From the NCBI GenBank assembly GCA_964508915.1, contig CAZDVK010000021.1, positions 1 to 14,892 of the forward strand: DNA of 14,892 bases, in the 5' to 3' direction. Made by a program: the position numbers and the translations under genes. Source of the DNA: CAZDVK01 sp964508915. Lineage in GTDB: Bacteria > Pseudomonadota > Alphaproteobacteria > Paracaedibacterales > CAIULA01. This document shows, piece after piece, positions 1-6,281 of the stretch (positions are counted from its first letter, which is position 1; the number at the start of each line of letters is the position of its first letter). A model generated the notes under the pieces. It was given only the letters and a program-made list of their open reading frames with translations. It had not been told where the DNA came from and made no database searches.

Positions 1-156
1 GCATATTAGAAAACAGGTTATAAACCTAACTTCGAACTGCCCATAAGACAGTTTAGCTTACCGCCACTTATGACCATACACCCGAAGGGGTTAAAAAACC
101 GTTAAAGGTGCAAGGGATTTAAACACAAATCCATAGGTGCGACTTAGAACGTAAGT
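1..156. other. Left-edge stretch without a recognisable gene
   Basis: I see no convincing gene here. One plus-strand frame is open from the left edge to a TAA at 44-46 and could be the last residues of an upstream gene, but about 14 codons carry no recognisable motif. There are small inverted repeats: AGGTT/AACCT around 15-27 and GGATTT/AAATCC around 117-132. I compared it with tmRNA, RNase P RNA, 6S RNA and tRNA landmarks and found no convincing match. It is most simply the spacer before the transporter gene. Confidence 0.4.
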
Positions 157-167
157 TTGGGCATTAT

Positions 168-195
168 TTGCAAATTTTCTAAAAGTGTTTATAGT
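168..195 (+). promoter_or_regulatory. Possible sigma-70 promoter of the EamA transporter gene
   Basis: TTGCAA at 168-173 and TATAGT at 190-195 are separated by 16 bases and lie just upstream of the ATG at 211. The match to the consensus is moderate. If it is real, the transcript starts very close to the gene. That argues against the TTG codon at 157 as the start, because the promoter would then lie inside the coding region. Confidence 0.3.
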
Positions 196-210
196 TTCAC
201 CTTAAGAATC

Positions 211-1104
211 ATGATCAATCGACATACATTAATTTTGAAAAATCTTCCAACGCACCACAAAAGTATTTTATGGATGTTGGGATGGTCAGCCACTTATACA
301 ACAGCTATTTCTTGTTCAAAGCTATTAACCCCTGAATTTGGTGACAGTGCCTTAGTTTTTGTTCGATGCCTGCTGGGGTTGATGTTTATATCCCCTTTGG
401 CTTTAAAACCATTCACATCCTTCGGTCAACTCAGGGTTGTCAATAAACCGCTGATGGCTTTGCGTGTGGTATTAGTTTGCTTTGCCATGATGGGAACATA
501 TTTTGCTTATCGGCAAATTCCCCTAGCTGTTGGGTGTGCCATTAGTTTTACAGGCCCCTTGGTGACAACATGCCTGTCTGTTTTAATTTTAAAAGAAAAA
601 GTTTCTTGGAAACATTGGTTGTGTATTCTTGTAGGTTACGCGGGCGTATTTGTTATTGCACAGCCCAAAAGTTTTGTATTCACCCTACCAGTTTATGTAT
701 TTTTCGCCGTTGTCATGACAGTGAGCTTAATCTTGGTTATAACCCGAATTTTATCAAAGACAGAATCGGCTGCGAACATGTTGTTTTACGCAAATTTAGG
801 CGGCATGGCGTTGTCTGCAATTTTCCTTCTGCGTGATTTTAACTGGCCCACTCAACATGATATTTTTATTATGTGTTTTGTTAGTTTTTTTGGCCTTCTT
901 TCGCAAATCTGCTACATCGAAGCTATTAAAAAAGCGCCCGTTTCTTTTGCCTCCCCATTTGAATATACCCGCTTGGTTATTGCAGTTCCTGTGGGGATAT
1001 ACTTTTTCAATGAAATTCCAGAGATTCATACCTATTTAGGGGCTTCCATTATTATCGCCTCCACATTTTTATTGTCACAAATCCAATATCAAAAAACCCC
1101 GTAA
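211..1104 (+). CDS. DMT superfamily transporter, EamA family
   Basis: This 297-residue inner-membrane protein is almost entirely hydrophobic, with about ten predicted membrane segments. It has the two-repeat layout of the drug/metabolite (EamA/RhaT) family. The first repeat starts near residue 18 (SILWMLGWSATY) and includes the family-typical end of a helix followed by LKEKVSWKHW (about residues 129-138). The second repeat contains the YIEAIKKAPVSFASPFEYTRLV segment (about 234-255), which resembles the usual second-EamA pattern of small residues, P and E before the ninth helix. I chose the ATG at 211 over the TTG at 157 because it gives the usual family length and a promoter-like sequence lies between the two codons. 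The substrate cannot be told; relatives export amino acids, metabolites or S-adenosylmethionine. It stands apart from trcR by about 100 bases. Confidence 0.85.
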   Translation: MINRHTLILKNLPTHHKSILWMLGWSATYTTAISCSKLLTPEFGDSALVFVRCLLGLMFISPLALKPFTSFGQLRVVNKPLMALRVVLVCFAMMGTYFAYRQIPLAVGCAISFTGPLVTTCLSVLILKEKVSWKHWLCILVGYAGVFVIAQPKSFVFTLPVYVFFAVVMTVSLILVITRILSKTESAANMLFYANLGGMALSAIFLLRDFNWPTQHDIFIMCFVSFFGLLSQICYIEAIKKAPVSFASPFEYTRLVIAVPVGIYFFNEIPEIHTYLGASIIIASTFLLSQIQYQKTP

Positions 1105-1115
1105 AACTGGCGAAA

Positions 1116-1166
1116 ACATGAAAAAACCATTTGTTTCGCAAAACGTTCTCATATATGGTTTCATGT
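1116..1166. promoter_or_regulatory. Interrupted inverted repeat upstream of trcR
   Basis: The left arm is ACATG, six A, CCAT (1116-1130). The right arm is ATGG, TTT, CATGT (1155-1166). The arms are complementary except for three extra A in the left arm. A TATAAA at 1166-1171 touches the right arm, so the repeat could be an operator over the trcR promoter. It could instead be a stem at the end of the transporter transcript, but there is no T-tract right after it. Confidence 0.35.
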
Positions 1167-1187
1167 ATAAATTAAGTAAAAAATTTT

Positions 1188-1194
1188 AAGGAGA
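1188..1194 (+). promoter_or_regulatory. Ribosome binding site that sets the trcR start
   Basis: AAGGAGA lies 6 bases before the ATG at 1201. This is the strongest Shine-Dalgarno sequence in the window. It shows that the GTG at 1195, which directly abuts it, is not the start. Confidence 0.8.
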
Positions 1195-1200
1195 GTGTTT

Positions 1201-1719
1201 ATGAGTTTACCACTAATGCCAAAGGCTACAGCTGTTTGGTTGGTAGAAAACACATCCTTATCATTTGATCAAATTGCTGATTTTTGTGGTCTTCATTCTC
1301 TTGAAATTCAAGCCATTGCAGATGGTGAAGCTGCATTTAACATGGTGGGGTTTGACCCGGTAGCTTCATCTCAGTTGTCGGTGGAAGAAATTAAACGCTG
1401 TGAAGCAGATCCAAGTGCCCGGCTTTCTATGCGCCCGGTTATTACGGCTGACAGTGTTTTGGGGAAAAAGAAAGGTCGTTACACACCTGTTTCTAAACGA
1501 CAAGACCGCCCCGATGGAATTGCGTGGCTTTTAAAATACCACCCGAGTTTATCAGACACAAAAATTTGTGCTTTGTTAGGCACAACCCGTGAAACCATTA
1601 AAGCTGTTAAAAATAAAACTCACTGGAACAGTGCGAATATTAAACCACGTAGTCCTGTTTTATTAGGGTTATGTTCCCAACCAGAACTTGATACCCTGTT
1701 AAGGGATAAAGACGCGTAA
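1201..1719 (+). CDS. trcR: TrcR family cell-cycle transcriptional regulator (DUF1013)
   Basis: This 172-residue protein opens with MSLPLMPKATAVWLVENTSL, the hallmark N-terminus of the DUF1013 family. The family is nearly restricted to Alphaproteobacteria and is annotated as cell-cycle transcriptional regulator TrcR. Two helix-turn-helix-like segments are visible, at about residues 19-42 (SLSFDQIADFCGLHSLEIQA) and about 115-140 (SLSDTKICALLGTTRETIKA). They are joined by a basic stretch with GKKKGRYTPVSKRQDRPDGI. Family members are usually of similar length, so the protein looks complete. The start is fixed by AAGGAGA 6 bases upstream. The gene ends 3 bases before the stop of the convergent L,D-transpeptidase gene, with no terminator between them. 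The regulatory role is taken from the family; the target genes are unknown. Confidence 0.88.
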   Translation: MSLPLMPKATAVWLVENTSLSFDQIADFCGLHSLEIQAIADGEAAFNMVGFDPVASSQLSVEEIKRCEADPSARLSMRPVITADSVLGKKKGRYTPVSKRQDRPDGIAWLLKYHPSLSDTKICALLGTTRETIKAVKNKTHWNSANIKPRSPVLLGLCSQPELDTLLRDKDA

Positions 1720-1722
1720 AAA

Positions 1723-2238
1723 TTACATTTCCGGCACAACCCACAGGGTTTCGGATGTAACTTCTTGAAGAATTTTTAATAAATCCTTTTGTTTTAACGC
1801 CAAGCAGCCAGCTGTTTTGACCATAGATCCATCTGCGTTTTCTTGGGCTATGTGAATAAAAATAGCACTGCCCAATTTGGGTACCGTGGGGTTTTGATTG
1901 TGGCTGGTTACAATAATTAAATCGTAACGACTATCTGTACGCCATAGTTCTTCGTGAGATCCATCAAAAGGCAAAGAAACGTGCTGATTATAGAAAGGAT
2001 GCGTTGGATCGTCACACCAGCCATCATTGGGTTTTAATTTCTGCAGGGGAAGTTTCGTTTTGGGTTGTAAAAGGCGATCTGGTCGAAAATAAACCTTCAT
2101 AAGGTGAAAAGACCCTACCGGTGTTTTACCATCCCCTTCTTTTTTGTTTTGCGTTATACCCTGTTGACCTAAAGCGCAGGGGTAAGTTTGACCATTCCAC
2201 AAAACTGTTGTCAGGCTTGTATTTAAAAGAACAGACAT
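1723..2238 (-). CDS. YkuD-domain L,D-transpeptidase-like protein
   Basis: This 171-residue protein resembles the short L,D-transpeptidase family COG3786. The N-terminal part has EGDGKTPVGSFHL (about residues 34-46), which is typical of YkuD domains. The catalytic motif is at 129-145: His129 in IHIA, then TAGCLAL with the nucleophile Cys145. The usual SHGC-type motif is therefore replaced by TAGC, with Cys and the downstream Leu kept. L,D-transpeptidases make 3-3 peptidoglycan cross-links or attach proteins to the wall in the periplasm. No signal peptide is visible in this protein, which is common for this short subfamily but leaves its location and true substrate open. It is the last gene of the coxC-led minus-strand run, 5 bases after the hydrolase stop, so co-translation is likely. 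Confidence 0.82.
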   Translation of the reverse strand: MSVLLNTSLTTVLWNGQTYPCALGQQGITQNKKEGDGKTPVGSFHLMKVYFRPDRLLQPKTKLPLQKLKPNDGWCDDPTHPFYNQHVSLPFDGSHEELWRTDSRYDLIIVTSHNQNPTVPKLGSAIFIHIAQENADGSMVKTAGCLALKQKDLLKILQEVTSETLWVVPEM

Positions 2239-2243
2239 GACCG

Positions 2244-2801
2244 TTAATCTAATAAATTTAAGTGGCTAAAAATAGCCAGTGTTAATTCTGGAAATGTTTT
2301 TTTGAAATAATCACCACCGAAATGGCCTTGGTTTTTGTATTCGTGGTATTCACAATTCAACATTGTATGAATATGGCGTGGTTGTTCAACGGGTATCCAT
2401 GGGTCATCTTCAGATGCAAATAAAATAGTCCATTGTTGATTGGAACGAATGGAATTCCATTTCCAAGGACGGTCAAAATAACCCGATTGCTTCTCTGTTT
2501 GCATGTCTAAATGGGTGTAATATGCACCCACTAAAACTGACCCTAAAATTTTTTGCTGTTCAGCTAATCGCATAGCTGCAATGGCACCTGAAGAATGCCC
2601 TACTAAAATGGTTTGCTCATCAACTTGTAAGTCGTTTAATAAAAAGGGAATCCAATAGTTTTCCCGTGCCAATTGGGGATCAGGGAATACGGCATCAACA
2701 ACGGTTAAGCCTTTGGCTACAAGCTTCCTTTTAACGCTTGGAAACCAATTGTCTTGGGTTGTAGCGCCGCCATTGCCTGGAATAAAAACAATTTTTGTCA
2801 T
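2244..2801 (-). CDS. Small alpha/beta hydrolase, RBBP9/YdeN family
   Basis: This 185-residue protein starts with MTKIVFIPGNGG, the first strand and oxyanion loop of the RBBP9/YdeN serine hydrolases. The nucleophile elbow is GHSSG with Ser70. The likely acid is Asp132 or Asp133 in SEDDPWIP, and His160 in NQGHFG completes the triad. The family length of about 180-190 residues fits, so the protein looks intact and active. The natural substrate of this family is mostly unknown; the enzymes behave as small cytoplasmic esterases. It lies 41 bases downstream of the GNAT gene and 5 bases upstream of the L,D-transpeptidase gene on the same strand, suggesting one transcript. Confidence 0.85.
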   Translation of the reverse strand: MTKIVFIPGNGGATTQDNWFPSVKRKLVAKGLTVVDAVFPDPQLARENYWIPFLLNDLQVDEQTILVGHSSGAIAAMRLAEQQKILGSVLVGAYYTHLDMQTEKQSGYFDRPWKWNSIRSNQQWTILFASEDDPWIPVEQPRHIHTMLNCEYHEYKNQGHFGGDYFKKTFPELTLAIFSHLNLLD

Positions 2802-2842
2802 TTAATTCTCTTTTTACAAAAGATTCCTTTGGGCTTTAAAAA

Positions 2843-3259
2843 CTACAGTATTTTTTTCAAATAACAAAAACTTGTTCCACACGCATAACCATGCCGAACC
2901 AGTTCGATGTTAAAGCCCAGCTTTTGATAAAATTCAACAGCTTGAAAATTCATGGTTTCTGCGAATGCAAATTGACACTCCTGCTGACGACCATATGCGA
3001 AAGCATGCTCCATCAATTCCTGCCCCAACCCTTTTTTACGATAGCTTTCTGCAACAACTAAATATTTAATATGCAGTTGGCCCCAAAATAATTGCACAAC
3101 AACACATCCAATCCACTCATTTTTGTTATTTTTCATCTCAAAAACAACAGGCTTCGCATCCAACCCATCTATGCCTGTCGATTGAATAGCGTGTCTTGAA
3201 AATTCGGCATAGACGCGTTTCTTAAGCGAATCAGATAAAGAGGTTTTTTCAACTTTCAT
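2843..3259 (-). CDS. GNAT family N-acetyltransferase
   Basis: This is a 138-residue single-domain GNAT protein. The acetyl-CoA binding motif is at residues 68-79: LVVAESYRKKGLG, the family's V-x-x-x-x-R-x-x-G-x-G. The later strand and helix ETMNFQAVEFYQKLGF (101-116) matches the usual N-x-x-A-x-x-x-Y-x-x-x-G-F motif. The frame is open upstream into coxC, but the ATG at 3259, 4 bases past the coxC stop, gives the normal GNAT length. The longer version would be translated out of frame through the oxidase gene. There is no clear Shine-Dalgarno, so it probably depends on translation of coxC. The substrate cannot be predicted. Confidence 0.83.
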   Translation of the reverse strand: MKVEKTSLSDSLKKRVYAEFSRHAIQSTGIDGLDAKPVVFEMKNNKNEWIGCVVVQLFWGQLHIKYLVVAESYRKKGLGQELMEHAFAYGRQQECQFAFAETMNFQAVEFYQKLGFNIELVRHGYACGTSFCYLKKIL

Positions 3260-3263
3260 AAAA

Positions 3264-4088
3264 CTAAAATAAGCTATCCGCTGGCGCCTTGTAAGACCAG
3301 CAATATATGGAAATAAACAAAAACAACCAAACAACGTCCACAAAATGCCAGTACCAAGCGGCTGCTTCAAAACCCACATGGTGGGTGCTGGTAAATTGGT
3401 TATGGCGAACACGAAACCAACAGACTAACAAAAATAATGTTCCCACAATAACGTGGAAACCGTGAAACCCTGTGGCCATATAAAAGGTGGATGGGTAAAT
3501 ACCCCCTGTAAACGCGAAAGAAGCATGGGCATATTCATAGGCCTGAACAAATGTAAATAAAACCCCCAACAAAACAGTTATACCCAAGGCACGGGCCGTT
3601 TCTTTCATTTGATTATTAAGCAGCGCATGGTGTGCCCAGGTAACAGTTGTGCCCGATAAAAGCAACAAAAGCGTATTTAGGTATGGCAAATGAAATGGGT
3701 CTAAAGGGGTTATATTTTTGGGGGGCCAAACAAAACCTGTGGGTTCAGTGGGGTTTAAGGCCGCATTAAAATAGCCCCAAAAAAAGGCCGCAAAAAACAT
3801 AATTTCCGATGCAATAAACAACCCCATACCAATTTTTAAACCTGTTTGAACGGCTTTTGTATGAACGCCTTCTGCATTGCTTTCAAAAATAACGTCGCGC
3901 CACCAGCCAACAAAAGTAATAACAAGCATGACAACACCAGCCACTAGAACCCAATGGTCAATTTTATGCATAGACAAAACAGCCCCAATGGCTAACACAA
4001 GGGCAGATAACGCCGCAACAACAGGCCACGGGCTTGGTTCAACCAAATGAAAAGGGTGCTTTGAAGGGGAATTTTTATTTTTTGCCAT
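3264..4088 (-). CDS. coxC: Cytochrome c oxidase subunit III
   Basis: This 274-residue inner-membrane protein has seven predicted membrane segments and is subunit III of the aa3-type terminal oxidase. Recognisable blocks are HPFHLVEPSPWP (11-22), the IASEIMFFAAFFWGYF block with the conserved membrane Glu95, the loop TGFVWPPKNITPLDP (117-131), GFHGFHVIVGTLFL (207-220), and the C-terminal AAAWYWHFVDVVWLFLF block (242-258). Subunit III stabilises the catalytic subunits and sits beside the proton-entry path. I chose the ATG at 4088; a GTG two codons earlier (4094) is also possible, and neither has a good Shine-Dalgarno. Subunits I and II and the assembly factor Cox11, which often sit next to this gene, are not in the window. 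Instead it heads a run with an acetyltransferase, a hydrolase and a wall enzyme. Confidence 0.95.
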   Translation of the reverse strand: MAKNKNSPSKHPFHLVEPSPWPVVAALSALVLAIGAVLSMHKIDHWVLVAGVVMLVITFVGWWRDVIFESNAEGVHTKAVQTGLKIGMGLFIASEIMFFAAFFWGYFNAALNPTEPTGFVWPPKNITPLDPFHLPYLNTLLLLLSGTTVTWAHHALLNNQMKETARALGITVLLGVLFTFVQAYEYAHASFAFTGGIYPSTFYMATGFHGFHVIVGTLFLLVCWFRVRHNQFTSTHHVGFEAAAWYWHFVDVVWLFLFISIYCWSYKAPADSLF

Positions 4089-4268
4089 CGTCACAAATCA
4101 TCAAAAAAGACTTAAGTTGAAGTTTAATGTGTTTTTGAGTTTGTATAAACCCCCTCCTCTTTTTTTAACCGCGCTGATAACCGCCAGCCTGTGGAAAAGT
4201 TTGTGTAAAACACGTTTATTTCCATGTAGAAATAAGTTATGAATTTCAGTTTTGTGAAAAACTAGACT

Positions 4269-4277
4269 TTATCCACA
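4269..4277 (-). promoter_or_regulatory. DnaA box, perfect consensus
   Basis: TTATCCACA reads on the plus strand, opposite in orientation to the pair at 4380-4400. It is a full nine-base match to the high-affinity DnaA box. Confidence 0.75.
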
Positions 4278-4327
4278 AAATCGTTCACCTGTGAATACAC
4301 AAATTAACAGATGTGTAAAAATTAAAA

Positions 4328-4342
4328 TTAAAGTGTTCTTAA
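4328..4342. promoter_or_regulatory. CtrA-type box TTAA-N7-TTAA
   Basis: TTAA at 4328-4331 and TTAA at 4339-4342 are exactly 7 bases apart, and the second is followed by C, as in the alphaproteobacterial CtrA consensus. A third TTAA at 4349-4352 lies 6 bases further on. In Caulobacter, CtrA sites interleave with DnaA boxes at the origin. In such AT-rich DNA a chance match is possible. Confidence 0.4.
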
Positions 4343-4379
4343 CCCTAGTTAAAGTGCTGCGCCCACGAACTTAATAAAT

Positions 4380-4388
4380 TGTGGATAA
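4380..4388 (+). promoter_or_regulatory. DnaA box, perfect consensus (first of a tandem pair)
   Basis: TGTGGATAA is the exact complement of TTATCCACA. Its twin starts 12 bases later in the same orientation, a spacing close to one helical turn that would suit cooperative DnaA binding. Confidence 0.75.
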
Positions 4389-4391
4389 ATA

Positions 4392-4400
4392 TGTGGATAA
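4392..4400 (+). promoter_or_regulatory. DnaA box, perfect consensus (second of a tandem pair)
   Basis: This is the second perfect TGTGGATAA, about 23 bases upstream of the mipZ -10-like TATAAT. DnaA bound here would sit where the -35 region of that promoter is expected, so the site could serve replication, mipZ transcription or both. Confidence 0.75.
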
Positions 4401-4422
4401 ATTTTAATTCACAGAATTAAGG

Positions 4423-4428
4423 TATAAT
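4423..4428 (+). promoter_or_regulatory. Probable -10 element of the mipZ promoter
   Basis: A perfect TATAAT is present. No good -35 sequence stands 16-18 bases upstream, where the downstream DnaA box and AATTTT lie instead. That would fit a promoter needing an activator. A transcript from here would carry a leader of about 110 bases before mipZ. Confidence 0.45.
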
Positions 4429-4470
4429 ACTACTACATACACCTTTCTTATAAATAAATATAAGTTTATT

Positions 4471-4498
4471 GAAGGAACTGTTTTGTTCTTCTTTTTTT
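4471..4498 (+). terminator. Terminator- or attenuator-like hairpin in the mipZ leader
   Basis: GAAGGAAC at 4471-4478 pairs with GTTCTTC at 4485-4491 with one bulged G and a 6-base loop. Seven T follow directly, then another T run. The shape is that of an intrinsic terminator, though the stem is weak. It lies between the likely mipZ promoter and the mipZ start, so it may attenuate mipZ or end a short leader transcript. Confidence 0.35.
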
Positions 4499-4544
4499 AT
4501 TTTTTTAACGATATGATGTAAAAAATGTTTGAAAAAGGTGACTT

Positions 4545-5360
4545 ATGACAAAAGGTCCATACGTTATTGTTCTTGGCAACGAAAAGGGTGGTACGGGCAA
4601 ATCAACGGCAGCAATGCACATCATAACAAGCTTGCTTCGTAAGGGATTTCGGGTAGGCAGTATTGACGTAGACGCCCGTCAGGGAACGTTATCAAGGTAT
4701 GTGGAAAATAGAAAAAATCGAAATTCTGTAAATGGCGAAAACTTACCTCTTCCTGATCATGAACCTATTTTCAAAAGCAATAACGAAAATGTTTTGCAAG
4801 CCCAAGAAGAAGAAAAAAATAAATTCAATGACATTATGGAAAAATTCAAAAACCATGATTATATCGTCATTGATACCCCGGGAAGTGATAGCTATTTATC
4901 ACGATTAGCGCATTCTTTTGCAGATACGTTAATTACCCCGTTAAACGATAGTTTTGTGGATTTAGATATGCTGGTTCGTGTTAATTCTGATTCATTGGAT
5001 ATTTTAAAACCCAGCACGTATTCCGAAATGGTTTGGGAACAAAAAAAACAAAAAGCCATTCGTAACGGTGGGTCCATTGATTGGATTGTTATGCGTAATC
5101 GTTTAAGTAGCTTAAATTCCAGGAACAAAGAAGAAATGGAACGGGTTTTGGGAGCTTTGGCGAAACGTATTGGTTTTCGGTTGATGGCAGGTTTTGGGGA
5201 ACGTGTTATTTTTCGTGAATTGTTTTTGAACGGTCTAACCCTTTTAGACATGCGGGAAACAAACGCACCCATGAGCTTATCACACTTAGCAGCTAAGCAA
5301 GAATTAGCTGATTTAATGGAAGCTATTCAATTGCCAGATCAGAAGCTAAAATCAGCCTGA
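4545..5360 (+). CDS. mipZ: Division-plane positioning ATPase MipZ
   Basis: This 271-residue ParA/MinD-family P-loop ATPase closely follows the MipZ pattern. The deviant Walker A is GNEKGGTGKST at residues 11-21, with signature Lys14 and Lys19. DVDARQGTLSRYVENR (41-56) is the MipZ-type switch I region, and YIVIDTPGSDSYLSRLAH (106-123) holds Walker B. The blocks TPLNDSFVDLDML (131-143), WIVMRNRLSSL (180-190) and the C-terminal RELFLNGLTLLD (224-235) are characteristic of MipZ rather than chromosomal ParA. MipZ binds ParB near the origin and forms a gradient that keeps FtsZ away from the poles. A Shine-Dalgarno AAGGTG is 4 bases before the ATG. The gene sits beside the DnaA-box region and 25 bases upstream of galU, with which it is probably co-transcribed. 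Confidence 0.92.
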   Translation: MTKGPYVIVLGNEKGGTGKSTAAMHIITSLLRKGFRVGSIDVDARQGTLSRYVENRKNRNSVNGENLPLPDHEPIFKSNNENVLQAQEEEKNKFNDIMEKFKNHDYIVIDTPGSDSYLSRLAHSFADTLITPLNDSFVDLDMLVRVNSDSLDILKPSTYSEMVWEQKKQKAIRNGGSIDWIVMRNRLSSLNSRNKEEMERVLGALAKRIGFRLMAGFGERVIFRELFLNGLTLLDMRETNAPMSLSHLAAKQELADLMEAIQLPDQKLKSA

Positions 5361-5385
5361 TTGACGCGTTTTTGAAAGGAATCGT

Positions 5386-6267
5386 ATGAAAAAAATTAAA
5401 ACATGTATTTTTCCGGTAGCAGGTCTTGGAACCCGTTTTTTGCCAGCCACCAAGTCGATTCCAAAAGAAATGTTGGTTGTTGTAGATAAGCCTTTAATTC
5501 AGTATGCCGTGGAGGAAGCCAAAGCAGCAGGGATTGAGCGGTTTGTTTTTGTAACATCTATGGGAAAAACAGCCATTGAGGACCATTTTGATACGAACCC
5601 AATTTTAGAACAAACATTAGCTAAACGGGGACGATCCGAAGATTTAGGTCGTCTTCAGTCTATATCTTTAGAACCGGGGCAAGCCGTCTATGTGCGTCAA
5701 AACGCACCTTTGGGGCTGGGGCATGCTGTTTTGTGTGCGCAACATTTAGTTGACGAAGACAATTTTGCCCTTATTTTAGCGGATGATTTGGTTTTGAACC
5801 CAAAGTCGTGCCTTCAGCAGATGATAGAAGCCCACCAAGAATCTGATGGTAATATGGTGGCTGTCATGGATGTGGCCAAAGACCAAACCGATAAATATGG
5901 AATTTTGGATGTGCAAGAAACGCAAGGCACCAAGGTAAGGGCCAAAACTGTTGTGGAAAAACCAGCACCTGCTGTTGCGCCATCGAACGTGGCAATTATT
6001 GGCCGTTATATTTTAAACAAAAAAATATTTCATCATTTAGCCCAACAAACCGAAGGGGCTGGTGGGGAAATTCAGTTAACAGACGCTATTCAAGCCATGG
6101 CTTTTCAAACACCTATTACCGGTTTTCGTTATGAAGGTGTTCGTTTTGATTGTGGAACAAAAAAGGGGTGGCTTGAAGCTAATTTGGCTTTTGCGTATAC
6201 TCAGCCTGATTTATGGAACGGCTTGCAAGACATTATTCAAAAATACTGCTTGCCAGCTGCCGCTTAA
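5386..6267 (+). CDS. galU: UTP--glucose-1-phosphate uridylyltransferase
   Basis: This 293-residue GalU has the nucleotidyltransferase signature FPVAGLGTRFLPATKSIPKEML (9-30), followed by VDKPLIQYAVEEA. Further family blocks are APLGLGHAVLCA (about 107-118), the metal-binding LADDLVL (about 131-137), VEKPAP (about 191-196) and the C-terminal RFDCGTKKGWLEAN. It makes UDP-glucose from UTP and glucose 1-phosphate in the cytoplasm, feeding LPS, capsule and membrane-derived glucans. The length is normal for the family. AAAGGA lies 5 bases before the ATG, in the context TTTGAAAGGAAT that recurs before secB and the exported protein gene. The ugd gene follows after 14 bases and uses its product. Confidence 0.96.
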   Translation: MKKIKTCIFPVAGLGTRFLPATKSIPKEMLVVVDKPLIQYAVEEAKAAGIERFVFVTSMGKTAIEDHFDTNPILEQTLAKRGRSEDLGRLQSISLEPGQAVYVRQNAPLGLGHAVLCAQHLVDEDNFALILADDLVLNPKSCLQQMIEAHQESDGNMVAVMDVAKDQTDKYGILDVQETQGTKVRAKTVVEKPAPAVAPSNVAIIGRYILNKKIFHHLAQQTEGAGGEIQLTDAIQAMAFQTPITGFRYEGVRFDCGTKKGWLEANLAFAYTQPDLWNGLQDIIQKYCLPAAA

Positions 6268-6281
6268 AAGGGTTTTTTTGA

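Larger units (their letters stand above)
4095..4544. other. Candidate replication origin (oriC) or DnaA-controlled mipZ region
   Basis: This 450-bp stretch between the divergent coxC and mipZ genes has no coding capacity worth calling and is very AT-rich. It contains three perfect DnaA boxes (TTATCCACA or its complement) at 4269-4277, 4380-4388 and 4392-4400. Looser matches include TGTGGAAAA at 4190-4198 and TGTGTAAAA at 4202-4210 and 4312-4320. It also holds a TTAA-N7-TTAA CtrA-type site at 4328-4342, a perfect 7-bp inverted repeat at 4216-4222/4229-4235, and an A/T-only stretch around 4448-4470 that could be the unwinding element. Transcription diverges from it on both sides. I infer an origin. 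The alternative is that DnaA and CtrA only regulate mipZ here. Confidence 0.6.

Noticed and set aside
1..156. Structured RNA (tmRNA, RNase P RNA or 6S) at the left edge
   Set aside because: Fragments such as AGACA and GCTTA resemble RNase P pieces, but the conserved core blocks and the tmRNA tag sequence are absent.
157..210. TTG start for the EamA transporter adding 18 residues
   Set aside because: A promoter-like pair lies inside this stretch, and the ATG at 211 gives the usual family length.
3260..3412. N-terminal extension of the GNAT gene into coxC
   Set aside because: The extra 51 residues are an out-of-frame reading of the conserved oxidase C-terminus. The ATG at 3259 gives a normal GNAT domain.
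4171..4190. Inverted repeat GCTG/CAGC near the start of the coxC-mipZ gap as a terminator
   Set aside because: The arms are only 4 bases long with an 8-base loop, and no transcript is expected to end there from either side.
4892..5272. 126-codon minus-strand frame inside mipZ
   Set aside because: It is opposite a well-conserved MipZ coding sequence and rich in Lys, Arg and Ser, as expected of an antisense frame.
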